A stretch of 64,000 nucleotides of DNA from Anaerobacillus sp. CMMVII (GTDB lineage Bacteria; Bacillota; Bacilli; Bacillales; Anaerobacillaceae): NCBI RefSeq assembly GCF_025377685.1, contig NZ_JACEHK010000015.1, forward strand, positions 248,001 to 312,000. Reading direction: 5' to 3'. Within the stretch, counting starts at the first letter, position 1; each line of letters starts with the position of its first letter. A program made the position numbers and the translations under genes. Below the pieces are notes generated by a model. It ran no database searches. It was not told the DNA's origin and worked only from the letters and a program-made list of their open reading frames with translations. This document shows, one piece after another, positions 33,800 to 42,980 of this stretch.

Positions 33800-34147
33800 A
33801 TGTCTAACGTATATGACAAGGCTCATGAGCTAGGACGAGTATTAAAAGAAAGTGAAGAATTCACACAATTAGCAGAACTTCATGGAAAGGTTAATGCTGA
33901 TCCTCAAGCTAAGCAAATGCTTGATGGCTTCCGTGCAATTCAAATGGAACTTCAACAAAAGCAAATGCAAGGAATAGAAATTTCTGAAGAAGAAATCCAA
34001 AAGGCACAAAGTGTTTTTGAACTTGTGCAGCAACATGAGCTAATCGGTAAGTTGATGGAAGTAGAGCAACGCATGAGCCAGTTAATTGGTGACTTAAATA
34101 GAATTATCGCTGAGCCTCTAGAAGAGCTATATGGTTTAGGTGAATAG
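33800..34147 (+). CDS. yheA: YheA, YlbF/YmcA family protein
   Basis: A 115-residue helical protein of the Com_YlbF family. The sequence starts MSNVYDKAHELGRVLKESEE and continues with QAKQMLDGFRAIQMELQQKQ, the family's typical long helices. Relatives YlbF, YmcA and YaaT form a complex that affects RNA processing and development; YheA itself is not characterised. ATG 33800 follows AGGAGG. It ends at a terminator made from a GACCAAATTTGGTC palindrome. Confidence 0.92.
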   Translation: MSNVYDKAHELGRVLKESEEFTQLAELHGKVNADPQAKQMLDGFRAIQMELQQKQMQGIEISEEEIQKAQSVFELVQQHELIGKLMEVEQRMSQLIGDLNRIIAEPLEELYGLGE

Positions 34148-34155
34148 TAAACAAA

Positions 34156-34185
34156 AAGGTGACCAAATTTGGTCATCTTTTTTAG
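34156..34185 (+). terminator. Terminator after yheA
   Basis: AGGTGACCAAA / TTTGGTCATCT followed by TTTTTT. Confidence 0.75.
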
Positions 34186-34266
34186 TTGAGAGTGTAGAGT
34201 GCGGAGCGAATTTCATCACAAATCGAACTCAAAACTCAAAACTCAAAATTCAAAACTCTACACCGT
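34183..34266. repeat. Family C palindromic repeat
   Basis: TTGAGAGTGTAGAGTGCGGA faces a run of AACTCAAAACTCAAAACTCA and ends CTCTACACC. The 3' arm is made of a 7-base unit repeated five times. Confidence 0.7.
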
Positions 34267-34339
34267 AATCTGTTCTATTGTCTCAAAATTTATCATAGGC
34301 TTTTACCAAACAGTGAAGTTATGAAAAGGGGGATCAAGA

Positions 34340-35181
34340 GTGGCTTATCGTTTATTAGCACTAGATATAGATGGGACGCTGTTACAATCGAACCATCGTT
34401 TAGCAAAACAAACAAAAGAGGCAATTAACTTTGCAAAAAGAAAAGGTGTTTATGTAACCTTAGCAACAGGAAGATCTTTTCCTTCGGCACAGAAAGTAGC
34501 AAAAGCTTTAGATCTTGAAACAGACCTAATTACTCATGATGGGGCATTTATCGGGTCTTCGTTAGAAACACCTACGTTTGAACGGAGGTTAAATAACGAG
34601 AAAGCCTATCATATTGTTGAGCTTTTAGAAAAGCACAATTGTCATATTAGGGTCATGCATGAAAAATTTGCAATTGGCAATAAAATACGCCAAAAAAACT
34701 ATCTAATTGCTAAAATGACGGTTGGCATCGGTGATCCAGTATTTTACCCAGTGACTTTTGTAGATTCGTTAAGTAACTATTTGTTAAACGAACCTGTAAT
34801 GCCTCCAAAAATTCATGCATTCTTTTTTAACGAAAAAGACCGATTATCGGCCAAAGAAGAGTTATTAAAGGAAATTCCAGGTATACATGTGACTTCTTCA
34901 TCTGAAGGTGGCTTAGAAATTGTATCAGAAGGCATTTCAAAAGCTAGAGGTTTACAGGTTTTAGGTGAGAAATTAGGGATTGGCTTAAGTCAAATGGTTG
35001 CGATTGGGGCTTATGAAAACGATCTAGAAATGATTACCCAAGTCGGATTAGGTGTTGCAATGGGTAATGCACCAAATATATTCGTGACCAAGCGGATTGG
35101 GTAACACGTTCAAATAATCAAAACGGTGTTGCTTATATGGTAAAAGAAGTATTCCGTAAGCAATTAAACATGCAATTTTAA
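34340..35181 (+). CDS. yhaX: HAD-superfamily phosphatase, Cof/YhaX type (one frameshift)
   Basis: A Cof-type HAD hydrolase of about 280 residues. Motif I is LALDIDGTLLQSN (nucleophile Asp), then a C2 cap (about 85-190), and a C-terminal motif VAIGAYENDLEMI, where the family usually has GDxxND; the Gly-Asp is replaced by Gly-Ala. One A missing at 35074-35076 cuts off the last 27 residues; restoring it gives NAPKYIRDQADWVTRSNNQN and a stop at 35181. GTG 34340 follows AAAAGGGGGA. Location after yheA fits yhaX. The altered motif may weaken catalysis. Confidence 0.82.
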
Positions 35182-35190
35182 CCACACCAA

Positions 35191-35226
35191 AAACAGGAAG
35201 CGGTCATTTCCGCTTTCTGTTTTTTA
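35191..35226 (+). terminator. Terminator after the HAD phosphatase gene
   Basis: ACAGGAAGCGG / CCGCTTTCTGT followed by TTTTTT, 10 nt after the restored stop codon. This supports that stop as the true end. Confidence 0.8.
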
Positions 35227-35241
35227 GTAATCCCCTCGATA

Positions 35242-35427
35242 CTACTGATGAAATAACACTAACCCTCCAGAAGACCGCGTAACTCTGCTAGGAAAATTTT
35301 TATAGTTTAATTCAGCTAGCTTTTGCTCTCCAATTTTTTTTGCTTCACGATCATCATTTGCTTGAAACTTTTCATCTACTAATAAATGTCCACTTTCATC
35401 AAAAACGGTAAGAACATACCCCCTCAT
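35242..35427 (-). CDS. yhzD: YhzD-like small protein
   Basis: A 61-residue protein starting MRGYVLTVFDESGHLLVDEK, with a C-terminal SSGGLVLFHQ. The pattern matches the YhzD family of short Bacillus proteins of unknown function. ATG 35427 is preceded by a moderate AGGGGTGAAGC. It is convergent with the HAD gene. Confidence 0.8.
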   Translation of the reverse strand: MRGYVLTVFDESGHLLVDEKFQANDDREAKKIGEQKLAELNYKNFPSRVTRSSGGLVLFHQ

Positions 35428-35619
35428 TGCTTCACCCCTATCGTTACTTAATAGTTATAGTGTAAAGATAGCCAAGATTTAAAATCAAACAATTAGTCTT
35501 AAAATAACATAATTTGAAAAACATACGTAGATGTGAAGAGGTATTATCTCAAAAAAATGAATTTCATATTAACCAAATGCCCATTTGCTGAATATGATAT
35601 CGTGGAAGGAGAGATGGGC

Positions 35620-35988
35620 ATGTATCATAGACAAAATATGTATGATGTTTGTAAAAACCATATGCACCGTTACGTACTTGTACAAACAACAGAGCAACAA
35701 GCGTATGATGGTATCGTTGAAAATGTTGACGAAACGAATTTATATCTAGCAGTTCCTGTTGGTGAAACAATGCAAAGAGACGGTGGCAATGAAGAACGTT
35801 TAATTGGAGGATTTGGGCTAGGATATGGTCCTGGCTTTGGTTATCCAGGGTATGGTTTCCCAGGGTATGGTTTTCCGGGGTACGGGTATCCAGGCTACGG
35901 CTATCCATTCGGACCAAGACGACGCTTCCAACGCTTAGTTTTACCATTAGCTGCCATTACTGCACTATCCCTATTACCATATTATTAG
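35620..35988 (+). CDS. Gly-Tyr-Pro repeat protein, probably spore coat-associated
   Basis: A 122-residue protein starting MYHRQNMYDVCKNHMHRYVL. Its N-terminal half resembles a small beta domain (QAYDGIVENVDETNLYLAVP). The central part has five near-repeats of GYGFPGYGFP / GYPGYGYP, followed by a basic and hydrophobic C-terminus (RRRFQRLVLPLAAITALSLL). Tyr- and Gly-rich repeats and His at the start are typical of Bacillus coat or exosporium proteins. The start is the second ATG (35620), 8 nt from AAGGAG; an in-frame ATG at 35533 has no ribosome site. Function is inferred from composition only. Confidence 0.75.
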   Translation: MYHRQNMYDVCKNHMHRYVLVQTTEQQAYDGIVENVDETNLYLAVPVGETMQRDGGNEERLIGGFGLGYGPGFGYPGYGFPGYGFPGYGYPGYGYPFGPRRRFQRLVLPLAAITALSLLPYY

Positions 35989-36007
35989 AAAAAAGAAGCT
36001 GCAATCG

Positions 36008-36175
36008 CAGCTTTTCCAGGCTGCCTGAGAAAGTCTCAACGGCCATATTTTAGTATATTACTAATTGCATTATGACCGTAGCCAAGCATTGCTTGGCTCT
36101 TCACGCATATCGTAAAGTTTGTAACTAAATGAGGTGGAGGACAAATGAAATTGTCCTCCACCTCATTTAGTTACG
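36008..36175. repeat. Family E repeat copy 2
   Basis: Hairpin GGCTGCCTGAGA / TCTCAACGGCC, the core GCATTATGACCGTAGCCAAG, then a longer hairpin GAGGTGGAGGACAAAT / ATTTGTCCTCCACCTC flanked by GTAACTAAAT / ATTTAGTTAC. It directly precedes a degraded IS1182-type transposase, so the family may derive from the end of that element. Confidence 0.65.
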
Positions 36176-36229
36176 TAACGGTCAAAATACAAAATATTAT
36201 TGATATATGTTTCGGAAAATCCGAGTATT

Positions 36230-36495
36230 CAAGTATTGCGCGGATTGGAGACCCACTATTGCCCCAGGTTAGTTATTCAAGGTGTTTGGATACTGGTATG
36301 GAATTGGATCTGAACGATGAGTAGAAATGGAGATTAAACCAATGTAGCTTATCGTAGGTATCATGGTCTTGGCTTAACTGACACCGTACCTGATCATACA
36401 ACAATAAGTAAAGGAACTTCTGCTTTCCAAGATATTCTTGATGAAGTTGTTCAACTTGTTATGAAACACCGTGGTTGGCTTATAAGAGTTACTGA
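36230..36495 (+). pseudogene. IS1182-family transposase remnant
   Basis: Fragments in shifted frames align in order to an IS1182-type transposase N-terminal region: IGDPLLPQV, then FGYWYGIGSER, then VEMEIKPM, then AYRRYHGLGLTDTVPDHTTI followed by FQDILDEVVQLVMKH. IS1182 transposases have the equivalent pattern YGIRSERxLExEI, AYRWFLGLxLTDKVPDHSTxS and FQEIFDEIV. Stops, frameshifts and loss of the catalytic part make it dead. Confidence 0.75.
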
Positions 36496-36521
36496 AAACT
36501 CTATACTTTTAACTTGTTATA

Positions 36522-36552
36522 AGAACAAATGTTTTGTCAATAATGGTATAAT
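36522..36552 (+). promoter_or_regulatory. Promoter of yhaO with LexA-like box
   Basis: AGAACAAATGTTTTG (36522-36536) differs by one core base from the Bacillus LexA consensus CGAAC-N4-GTTCG (GTTT for GTTC). It overlaps the expected -35 position of a perfect TATAAT at 36547-36552. B. subtilis yhaONM is listed among SOS genes, which fits. Confidence 0.45.
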
Positions 36553-36586
36553 ATTATACATAGTTTAATTTAGGTGAGGGGAAATA

Positions 36587-37825
36587 ATGAAAAATATTCG
36601 ATTTATTCATGCAGCGGACTTGCATTTAGATAGTCCTTTTCAGGGTTTACGAGATTTGCCAGAAAAGCTGTTTCATTATGTAAGGGAAAGTACGTTTGAG
36701 GCCTTACAAATGCTAGTTAACCATGCTATAAACTACCAAGTAGATTTTGTTGTTCTAGCGGGTGATCTCTTTGACGGTGAAAATCGTAGTTTGATGGCTC
36801 AAGCAAAACTTAAAAAGGCAATGGAACAATTACATCAGTTTGGAATTGCTTGTTACATCATTCATGGTAATCATGATCCTTTAAATGGAACATGGATTCC
36901 ACTATCTTGGCCTGAAAATGTCTTTTTTTTCAAAGATGAAGTTGAGGTTTTTGAGTTTACCAAAAATGACGTAAGTGTTCATTTATATGGATATAGTTAT
37001 CCTCAAAAAATAGTGAAAGAAAACATTGCATCACAGTTTCAAAGAGTTGGGACGGCAGACTTTCATATTGGAATTCTCCATGGAACGGCAGAAGGGCAAG
37101 AAGGGCACGACAATTATGCACCGTTCTCAATTCAAGAATTAGTTGAAAAAGATTTTGATTACTGGGCCCTAGGGCATATTCACAAACGGCAAATTTTGCA
37201 TGAGAGTCCTTTTGTTGCTTATTCAGGTAATATCCAAGGCAGGCACAGTAAGGAGAAAGGCGAAAAGGGTGTTTTTCTGGTCGAACTAGATGATTTTAAA
37301 TCATCAAAGCTAACATTTTTGCCTACCTCCACATTAATCTGGGAAGAACTAACTATACCTATAAAAGGGATCGAAACGATTGATGAATTAAAGACTTGTT
37401 GTGAAACTACTTTGCATGATGCTAAGCAATGTGGAAAAAATGTCTTCGCCATCCTACGTTTTATAGGTAGTGGTCCGCTTCATACAAATCTAATGGAAGA
37501 AATTGATGATTTAGTAGAAATACTAAATTGGAACCAAGAAGAAAAAGAACATTTTACTTTTATTGTAGAAAGAAAACTAGAGACAATTGGTGAGTGGGAC
37601 CGTGATCAATTGAAAAAAGAACAACATCTCTTAAGTGACATTGTCTCCACAGTTGACCGGTTAAGCATAGGAGAGGACCCTTTGCACGAGGTTTTAGCGG
37701 AGGTATATAGAAATCAAAGACTGAAGCGATTTTTAACGCCGATTTCCCAAGAGCAGCAAAGACAGCTTTTACAAGAAGCGGAAAGTTATATTTTAACAGA
37801 GCTATTAAAGGAAAGGGATGAGTAA
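36587..37825 (+). CDS. yhaO: DNA repair exonuclease-like metallophosphatase YhaO
   Basis: A 412-residue SbcD/Mre11-type phosphoesterase. The metal-binding motifs are in order: FIHAADLHLDSPF, VVLAGDLFDGE, IHGNHDP, GILHG, and WALGHIHKRQ. It is the nuclease partner of the ATPase encoded 5 nt downstream (YhaN), as SbcD is of SbcC. ATG 36587 follows GTGAGGGG. A LexA-like box upstream suggests DNA-damage induction. Confidence 0.92.
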   Translation: MKNIRFIHAADLHLDSPFQGLRDLPEKLFHYVRESTFEALQMLVNHAINYQVDFVVLAGDLFDGENRSLMAQAKLKKAMEQLHQFGIACYIIHGNHDPLNGTWIPLSWPENVFFFKDEVEVFEFTKNDVSVHLYGYSYPQKIVKENIASQFQRVGTADFHIGILHGTAEGQEGHDNYAPFSIQELVEKDFDYWALGHIHKRQILHESPFVAYSGNIQGRHSKEKGEKGVFLVELDDFKSSKLTFLPTSTLIWEELTIPIKGIETIDELKTCCETTLHDAKQCGKNVFAILRFIGSGPLHTNLMEEIDDLVEILNWNQEEKEHFTFIVERKLETIGEWDRDQLKKEQHLLSDIVSTVDRLSIGEDPLHEVLAEVYRNQRLKRFLTPISQEQQRQLLQEAESYILTELLKERDE

Positions 37826-37830
37826 CCAAT

Positions 37831-40800
37831 ATGAAACTAAGAAAACTCCATCTCTATGGTTTTGGTCGCTTTCAAGATTTTCAAATTGAATTGGCCGATC
37901 AACCGCTACATATTTTTCTAGGAGAAAATGAAGCGGGAAAGTCTACGATCATGGCATTCATTCGTTGCATTTTATTTGGCTTTCCTACGAAACAACAAAC
38001 TGAGCTTCGCTATGAACCAAGACTAGGTGGTCGTTACGGTGGTAGTATTGTTCTTGAAACCAAAGAATTTGGCAAGGTGACCATAGAACGAGTCCATGGT
38101 AAAGCCACGGGTGATGCCAAGATTTACTTTGCTGATGGAAGTATTGGAGGTGAAAATGAGCTAAAGCTTGTTTTAAATGAAATAGATCGAACGATTTTTT
38201 CGGCAATTTATTCCTTTGGTTTAACGGATTTACAAACAATGGAGCAATTACACTCAGATGAGTTAAATAAATTTATGTACGGGGTAGGTATATCTGGACG
38301 AAACAATTTATTAGAAATTGAGAAGAAGAATGACAAAGTACTTCAAACCCTTTATAAACCAACAGGTAGAAAACCCGTCATTAATGAACAACTAAGAAAG
38401 GTAAACGATTTAGAAGAAAAAATAAGTGCTTGGAGAAAGAAGCTTAGTCAGCATGATCAGCTTGTAAAAGAACGTAACGAAATTAACGCTATGATTGAAA
38501 AAACGATGGAAGAAGATCGAACCTTAAATCGTAATTATCGGTACTTTGAAAAACTACAATCTATTTCATCAGTCATATTAAATAAGAAAATGTATGAGAG
38601 TCGGTTACAGCAATTGCCGGTATTCAGCCCTTTTCCAGAGGATGGTCTACAGCGATTAGAAAAAAACTTAGATAGTCTTGTCCTAATTGAAGGAGAAATC
38701 ATTGATATAGAGACAAAAATAAAGCAAATTTGTCTAGAAAAGGAAAATTATCAAGTCAATGAAAACGTAAATGAACTTCAAGAGGCAATTGATCAAATCA
38801 AAGAGTCTAGGAAAATATATCAAGTAAAGCGGGATGAAATCGCACTCCTTTTACAACAAATCCAATTTGAGGAAAATGAATACGAAGTCTTAAAAGAAAA
38901 GCTAGGCTACAAGAATGTCTCATTTAAAACAGGGGTTGTTGTTGAACAAAAGCTAGCTAGTCTCATCGAAGAGGAAGCCGCCATCAAACAACGAGACTTT
39001 TATCTTCATTCTCAGCTTGATCAAGTAAGAACTTCTCTTGAAAGCAAAGAAGCTGAGATAAACTTATTAAAACAGCAGGTACTAGATGATCAAACAAAAA
39101 AAGAACTCGAACAAAAAGTGGATAAACAACGTAGTGAAAAAGAGTTAGAGCAAGAATTAAGATATGTAGATGGTAGTTTGCAGTTGATAAACCAACAACT
39201 AAATCAGATCAAAGCAAATGAAAGTAGTCTAAAAAAACCAATAATCTTTATTAGTGTCTTGTTGAGCTTAATTGGTGGATTTTTCCTACTTCAGTATTCA
39301 CAAGTCTATTTAGCAATTGTATTATTTATTGTTATGGTAAGTATTTTATTGTTATTGGCTGCCGATAAGAAAAAAAGTAAGAAAATGCATAATAGTTTAT
39401 TAGCGGATTTAACCAATCAGAATGAAAAACTTACGTTACAACGTGCAACAACTATAGCTGATATTCAAAAGCAGCGGCAAACTCATGATAATCATGACCA
39501 TGAAATGCTTCTAAGAGACCAGTTAAAACGGGAGCAATTAAGGTTTAAAGAACAGGGGTTAAAGGAAATAAATGAACAGTATGAACACATTTGCAAAGAA
39601 TTAGATCAGTTGGAGTTTACTACTGCTGCTTTCCAAGAAAAATTACAAAGTTGGGCGCTTGAATTTAACTACCCAATAAGTCTAGAAGCTGAAACCTACG
39701 TAAAGCTTTTAAAAATAATGGAGGAAGTAAAGAAAAAACAACGGCAACTTCATTATTTAAAAGAAAAATTAGCAACATTTCATAGTGAAATTGAAGAGTT
39801 TGAAGCAAAAGTAGAAGCGATGTGCAAAAAACTTTCAATACCGGTTAGTAGCTTTTATCAAAATATAGAAAAGTTATCTCTCTACTTAAAAAAACAGCAG
39901 GAAACTGAAAAGATCCTTCATAGGCTAGGAGACCGAGAAAACCAGCTTATTGAAAATCTTAGAGCAGCAGAAACAAAGCTTAGTCAATTTAAGAAAGAGA
40001 TCAACAAGTTGTATCAACTTGCAAACGTAAAAAGCGAAGATGAGTTTCGACAGAAGGGAAAGGCCTGGTTAGAAAGCCAACAAATTCAGGAACAAATACG
40101 GATATACAATAGTCAAATTTCCCCTCTAGTCCATCAAGAGGCAGAGTTAATACAATTAGAAAGTGACGTTGTCCAGTATCAAGATGTCCTTAATGAAAAG
40201 CTAGGACAACTAAAGAAGAATATGATTGAAATCCGGGATCAATTAAATCGAGAGCATGAAAAGTTAGCAAAAGTAAATCAGACCATTGAAGATATGGAAG
40301 AAGGAACTAATTATTCTCACGCATTACATAATTTTGAGAACGAAAAGGGAATTCTAAATGCAGAAATCAAAAAATGGGCGTTCCATCGAACCGTACAGTT
40401 ATTAATTGAAGAGGCAAAGAAAGTCTATGAAAAAGAGCGACAGCCTCAAGTGATAAAAGAAGCAACGAATATGTTTCAATTTATGACAGACGGTCAATAT
40501 GTTCAATTATTTGCGCCAATTGGTGAACAAAGATTATATGTTGAGCGCTGTGACGGAATCAAATTTCAGCCTAATGAGTTAAGTCAAGGAACGAAGGAGC
40601 AACTTTATCTAGCAATTCGCTTAGCATTAGCAAAAATACATTCCAAGCAAAACGCTTTTCCGATTTTTCTAGATGATATCTTCGTCAACTTTGATATTAA
40701 ACGCCGCTCAAAAGCAATTGAACTAATCAAAGAAATTTCTAACGATCATCAAGTTATCTTCTTTACTTGTCATCCGTTTATGGCTGAAGAAGTTTCTACT

Positions 40801-40842
40801 CACCATTTCACATTAAAAGTTGCCGAACACTCCGTACTTTAA
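37831..40842 (+). CDS. yhaN: SbcC-like AAA family ATPase YhaN with membrane segments
   Basis: A 1003-residue SMC/Rad50-like protein. The N-terminal half of the ATPase has FGRFQDFQIEL and Walker A GENEAGKSTI (about 31-40); long coiled coils span about 180-450 and 520-880; the C-terminus has the signature LSQGTKEQLYLAIRLALAK and Walker B FPIFLDDIFVNFD. Two hydrophobic stretches (about 468-512, IIFISVLLSLIGGFFLL and LAIVLFIVMVSILLLL) sit where Rad50 has its zinc hook, so the protein is probably membrane-bound at the coiled-coil tip. It pairs with YhaO. Confidence 0.92.
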   Translation: MKLRKLHLYGFGRFQDFQIELADQPLHIFLGENEAGKSTIMAFIRCILFGFPTKQQTELRYEPRLGGRYGGSIVLETKEFGKVTIERVHGKATGDAKIYFADGSIGGENELKLVLNEIDRTIFSAIYSFGLTDLQTMEQLHSDELNKFMYGVGISGRNNLLEIEKKNDKVLQTLYKPTGRKPVINEQLRKVNDLEEKISAWRKKLSQHDQLVKERNEINAMIEKTMEEDRTLNRNYRYFEKLQSISSVILNKKMYESRLQQLPVFSPFPEDGLQRLEKNLDSLVLIEGEIIDIETKIKQICLEKENYQVNENVNELQEAIDQIKESRKIYQVKRDEIALLLQQIQFEENEYEVLKEKLGYKNVSFKTGVVVEQKLASLIEEEAAIKQRDFYLHSQLDQVRTSLESKEAEINLLKQQVLDDQTKKELEQKVDKQRSEKELEQELRYVDGSLQLINQQLNQIKANESSLKKPIIFISVLLSLIGGFFLLQYSQVYLAIVLFIVMVSILLLLAADKKKSKKMHNSLLADLTNQNEKLTLQRATTIADIQKQRQTHDNHDHEMLLRDQLKREQLRFKEQGLKEINEQYEHICKELDQLEFTTAAFQEKLQSWALEFNYPISLEAETYVKLLKIMEEVKKKQRQLHYLKEKLATFHSEIEEFEAKVEAMCKKLSIPVSSFYQNIEKLSLYLKKQQETEKILHRLGDRENQLIENLRAAETKLSQFKKEINKLYQLANVKSEDEFRQKGKAWLESQQIQEQIRIYNSQISPLVHQEAELIQLESDVVQYQDVLNEKLGQLKKNMIEIRDQLNREHEKLAKVNQTIEDMEEGTNYSHALHNFENEKGILNAEIKKWAFHRTVQLLIEEAKKVYEKERQPQVIKEATNMFQFMTDGQYVQLFAPIGEQRLYVERCDGIKFQPNELSQGTKEQLYLAIRLALAKIHSKQNAFPIFLDDIFVNFDIKRRSKAIELIKEISNDHQVIFFTCHPFMAEEVSTHHFTLKVAEHSVL

Positions 40843-40943
40843 TTTCGACATATATGTAAAGGTTTGATAAAATCTAGTAGGATTTTTTCTTTTTTTCGTT
40901 AAAATAGAGATAAGGTAAATACTCAGTAAAAGGGTGAGAATAA

Positions 40944-41620
40944 TTGGAAAAATATATTATAAATTTAGTAGAAGATGAAAAAAATTTAGCAGAAATAATA
41001 AAAGCCTATATGGTTAGAGAAGGCTGGGATGTTCATCACTTCGCTGATGGCCAAGAAGCCTATGATGCAATTAACCAAGCTACTCCTCATTTATGGGTAT
41101 TGGATATCATGCTTCCAAATATGGATGGTTATCAACTTTTAAAGGCAATTAAAATGAAAACGATACACCTGTTATCTTTATATCAGCCCGTGATAAAGAC
41201 TTAGATAGAGTCTTAGGACTCGAGTTAGGTAGTGATGATTATTTAGCAAAGCCCTTTTTACCTGAAGAATTAATTATCCGTGTAAAAAGAATTTTATCAA
41301 GAGCTTATAATGTAACAAAACAAGAAGATCAAAAGCGGCTTGAAGTAAATGGTTACTTTATCGATCCGGCAACTCGAAATATTTACGATGGCAGTGAATT
41401 ATTAGAAATGACAACAAAGGAGCTAGACTTGATCATTCTGCTTACATCAAACGTAGGGAAAGCATTCTCTAGAGAGGAAATTATTGATTATGTTTGGGGT
41501 TCTGACTATTATGGTTCAGAGCGAGCAGTTGATGATGTTGTAAGAAGAGTAAGAAAGAAATTACCTCGCTTACATGTTGAAACACTTTATGGATTTGGAT
41601 ATCGGGTTTTATCTTCATGA
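40944..41620 (+). CDS. cssR: Response regulator, CssR-like (one frameshift)
   Basis: An OmpR-type regulator of about 225 residues. Receiver domain: NLVEDEKN (acidic pocket), LDIMLPNMDG with phospho-acceptor Asp54, and VIFISAR then LAKPF after frame repair. DNA-binding domain: TTKELDLIILLTSN, VDDVVRRVRKKL and ETLYGFGYRV. One A missing from the A4 run at 41151-41154 separates the halves; restoring it gives AIKNENDTPVIFISARDKDL. By memory it resembles B. subtilis CssR, which answers secretion and heat stress by inducing surface proteases. It overlaps the kinase gene by 4 nt. TTG 40944 is preceded by AAAGGGTGAG. Confidence 0.82.
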
Positions 41621-42950
41621 AAAGTGTTAATTTAACACACAGAATATGGCTTTCGTTTATTTCATTAATTCTTATCGTCGCTCTACTATTAATTGTTATC
41701 TATCCGATCTCTTTAAAGAGTACGTTGACAGAAGAGACGTATCGAATTATTGAAGAAGAACAAGATCGTTATCAGACACCACATGAACAAGCACCACCTC
41801 AAAATGAGCTTGATTTTATCGCGCGGCGAGAAGCTGAACGTTCAGTTGGACATCTTTTCTTTATGAATCAATTTGGCAGGGTTCAAGGCGACCCTGTTCC
41901 AAAGGATGTTATGAATCAAATGACTGACCGAGCATATAAACAAATGACAGACCGCGGTAGATATGAACTTACCTACAGTGGGGCCACCGTTTTTTATGTA
42001 GTGTTAAAAATCAATACAGTCGTTGGTGATGCTTATCATATATCTTATATGTGGGATTCATACCGTGATCAGATGATAGAACAGCTCTGGGAACGTCTTC
42101 TTTACATTATCATTTTAGCAAGTTTGCTTGGGTTGTTTCCTGCCTTTTGGCTTAAGAATTATTTACGACAACCGCTTTCATTATTAGGGAATCATATTGA
42201 ACAAATTTCAAATCGTAATTGGCAAGAGCCTTTTGAATGGAAAGGTGATCAAGATTTTCAAAAACTTTCTTTTCAATTTGAACAAATGCGGCAAAACTTA
42301 ATGAATTATGATAAGGCACAAAAGACTTTTATTCAACATGCCTCCCATGAGCTGAAAACGCCAATTATGGTGGTGAAAAGCTATGCTAAATCAGTGAAGG
42401 ATGGTATTTTCCCTCAAGAAAACATTGAACAAGCGATGGATGTTATTATTGAAGAAACGAACAGAATGGAAAAACGGGTAAAAGATATGCTTTACTATAC
42501 AAAGCTAGATTCTGTTAAAGAAGAGATTATTCACCGCAATTCACTTGTTTTCGGCTCTATTGCTTATCAATTGCAAGAGCGCTATCGAGTACAGCGAAGC
42601 GACTTAGCTTTTATCGTTGAGGGCGCAAATGTGAACTTTAATGGTGATCGGGAGCAAATTCAAATCTTACTAGAAAACCTAGTAGAGAATGCGCTACGCT
42701 ATGCTAATACAACTATTTGGATGAAGGCGAAGGTTGTTGATGAAACACTTGAAATTACCGTTTTGAATGATGGTGAGCACATTCCTTCGAATGAGCTAAG
42801 TCATATTTTACGCCGTTTCGAAAAGGAAATAAAGGTCAGTTTGGTCTAGGACTTGCGATTGTAAAGCGAATTGCTGAACTTCATGGTGGTTATCCAACTG
42901 TAAAAAATGAAGAGAATGGAGTTAGTTTTAAAATATATTTACCAATGTAA
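41617..42950 (+). CDS. cssS: Sensor histidine kinase, CssS-like (one frameshift)
   Basis: A membrane-bound kinase of about 444 residues with two helices (about 10-32 and 160-180) enclosing an extracellular sensor region, a HAMP linker, the H-box FIQHASHELKTPIMVV, the N-box LLENLVENALRYA, and the G-box. The C-terminus is lost because one G is missing in 42825-42826; restoring it gives FEKGNKGQFGLGLAIVKRIA and a stop at 42950. Its sensor segment carries NETYRIIE-like and DSYRDQM patterns reminiscent of CssS. Nearby prsA and ecs genes fit a secretion-stress context. CssS assignment is by memory and moderate. Confidence 0.8.
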
Positions 42951-42980
42951 GATTTACTACAAGCTTTGGAGGTGCCAATT

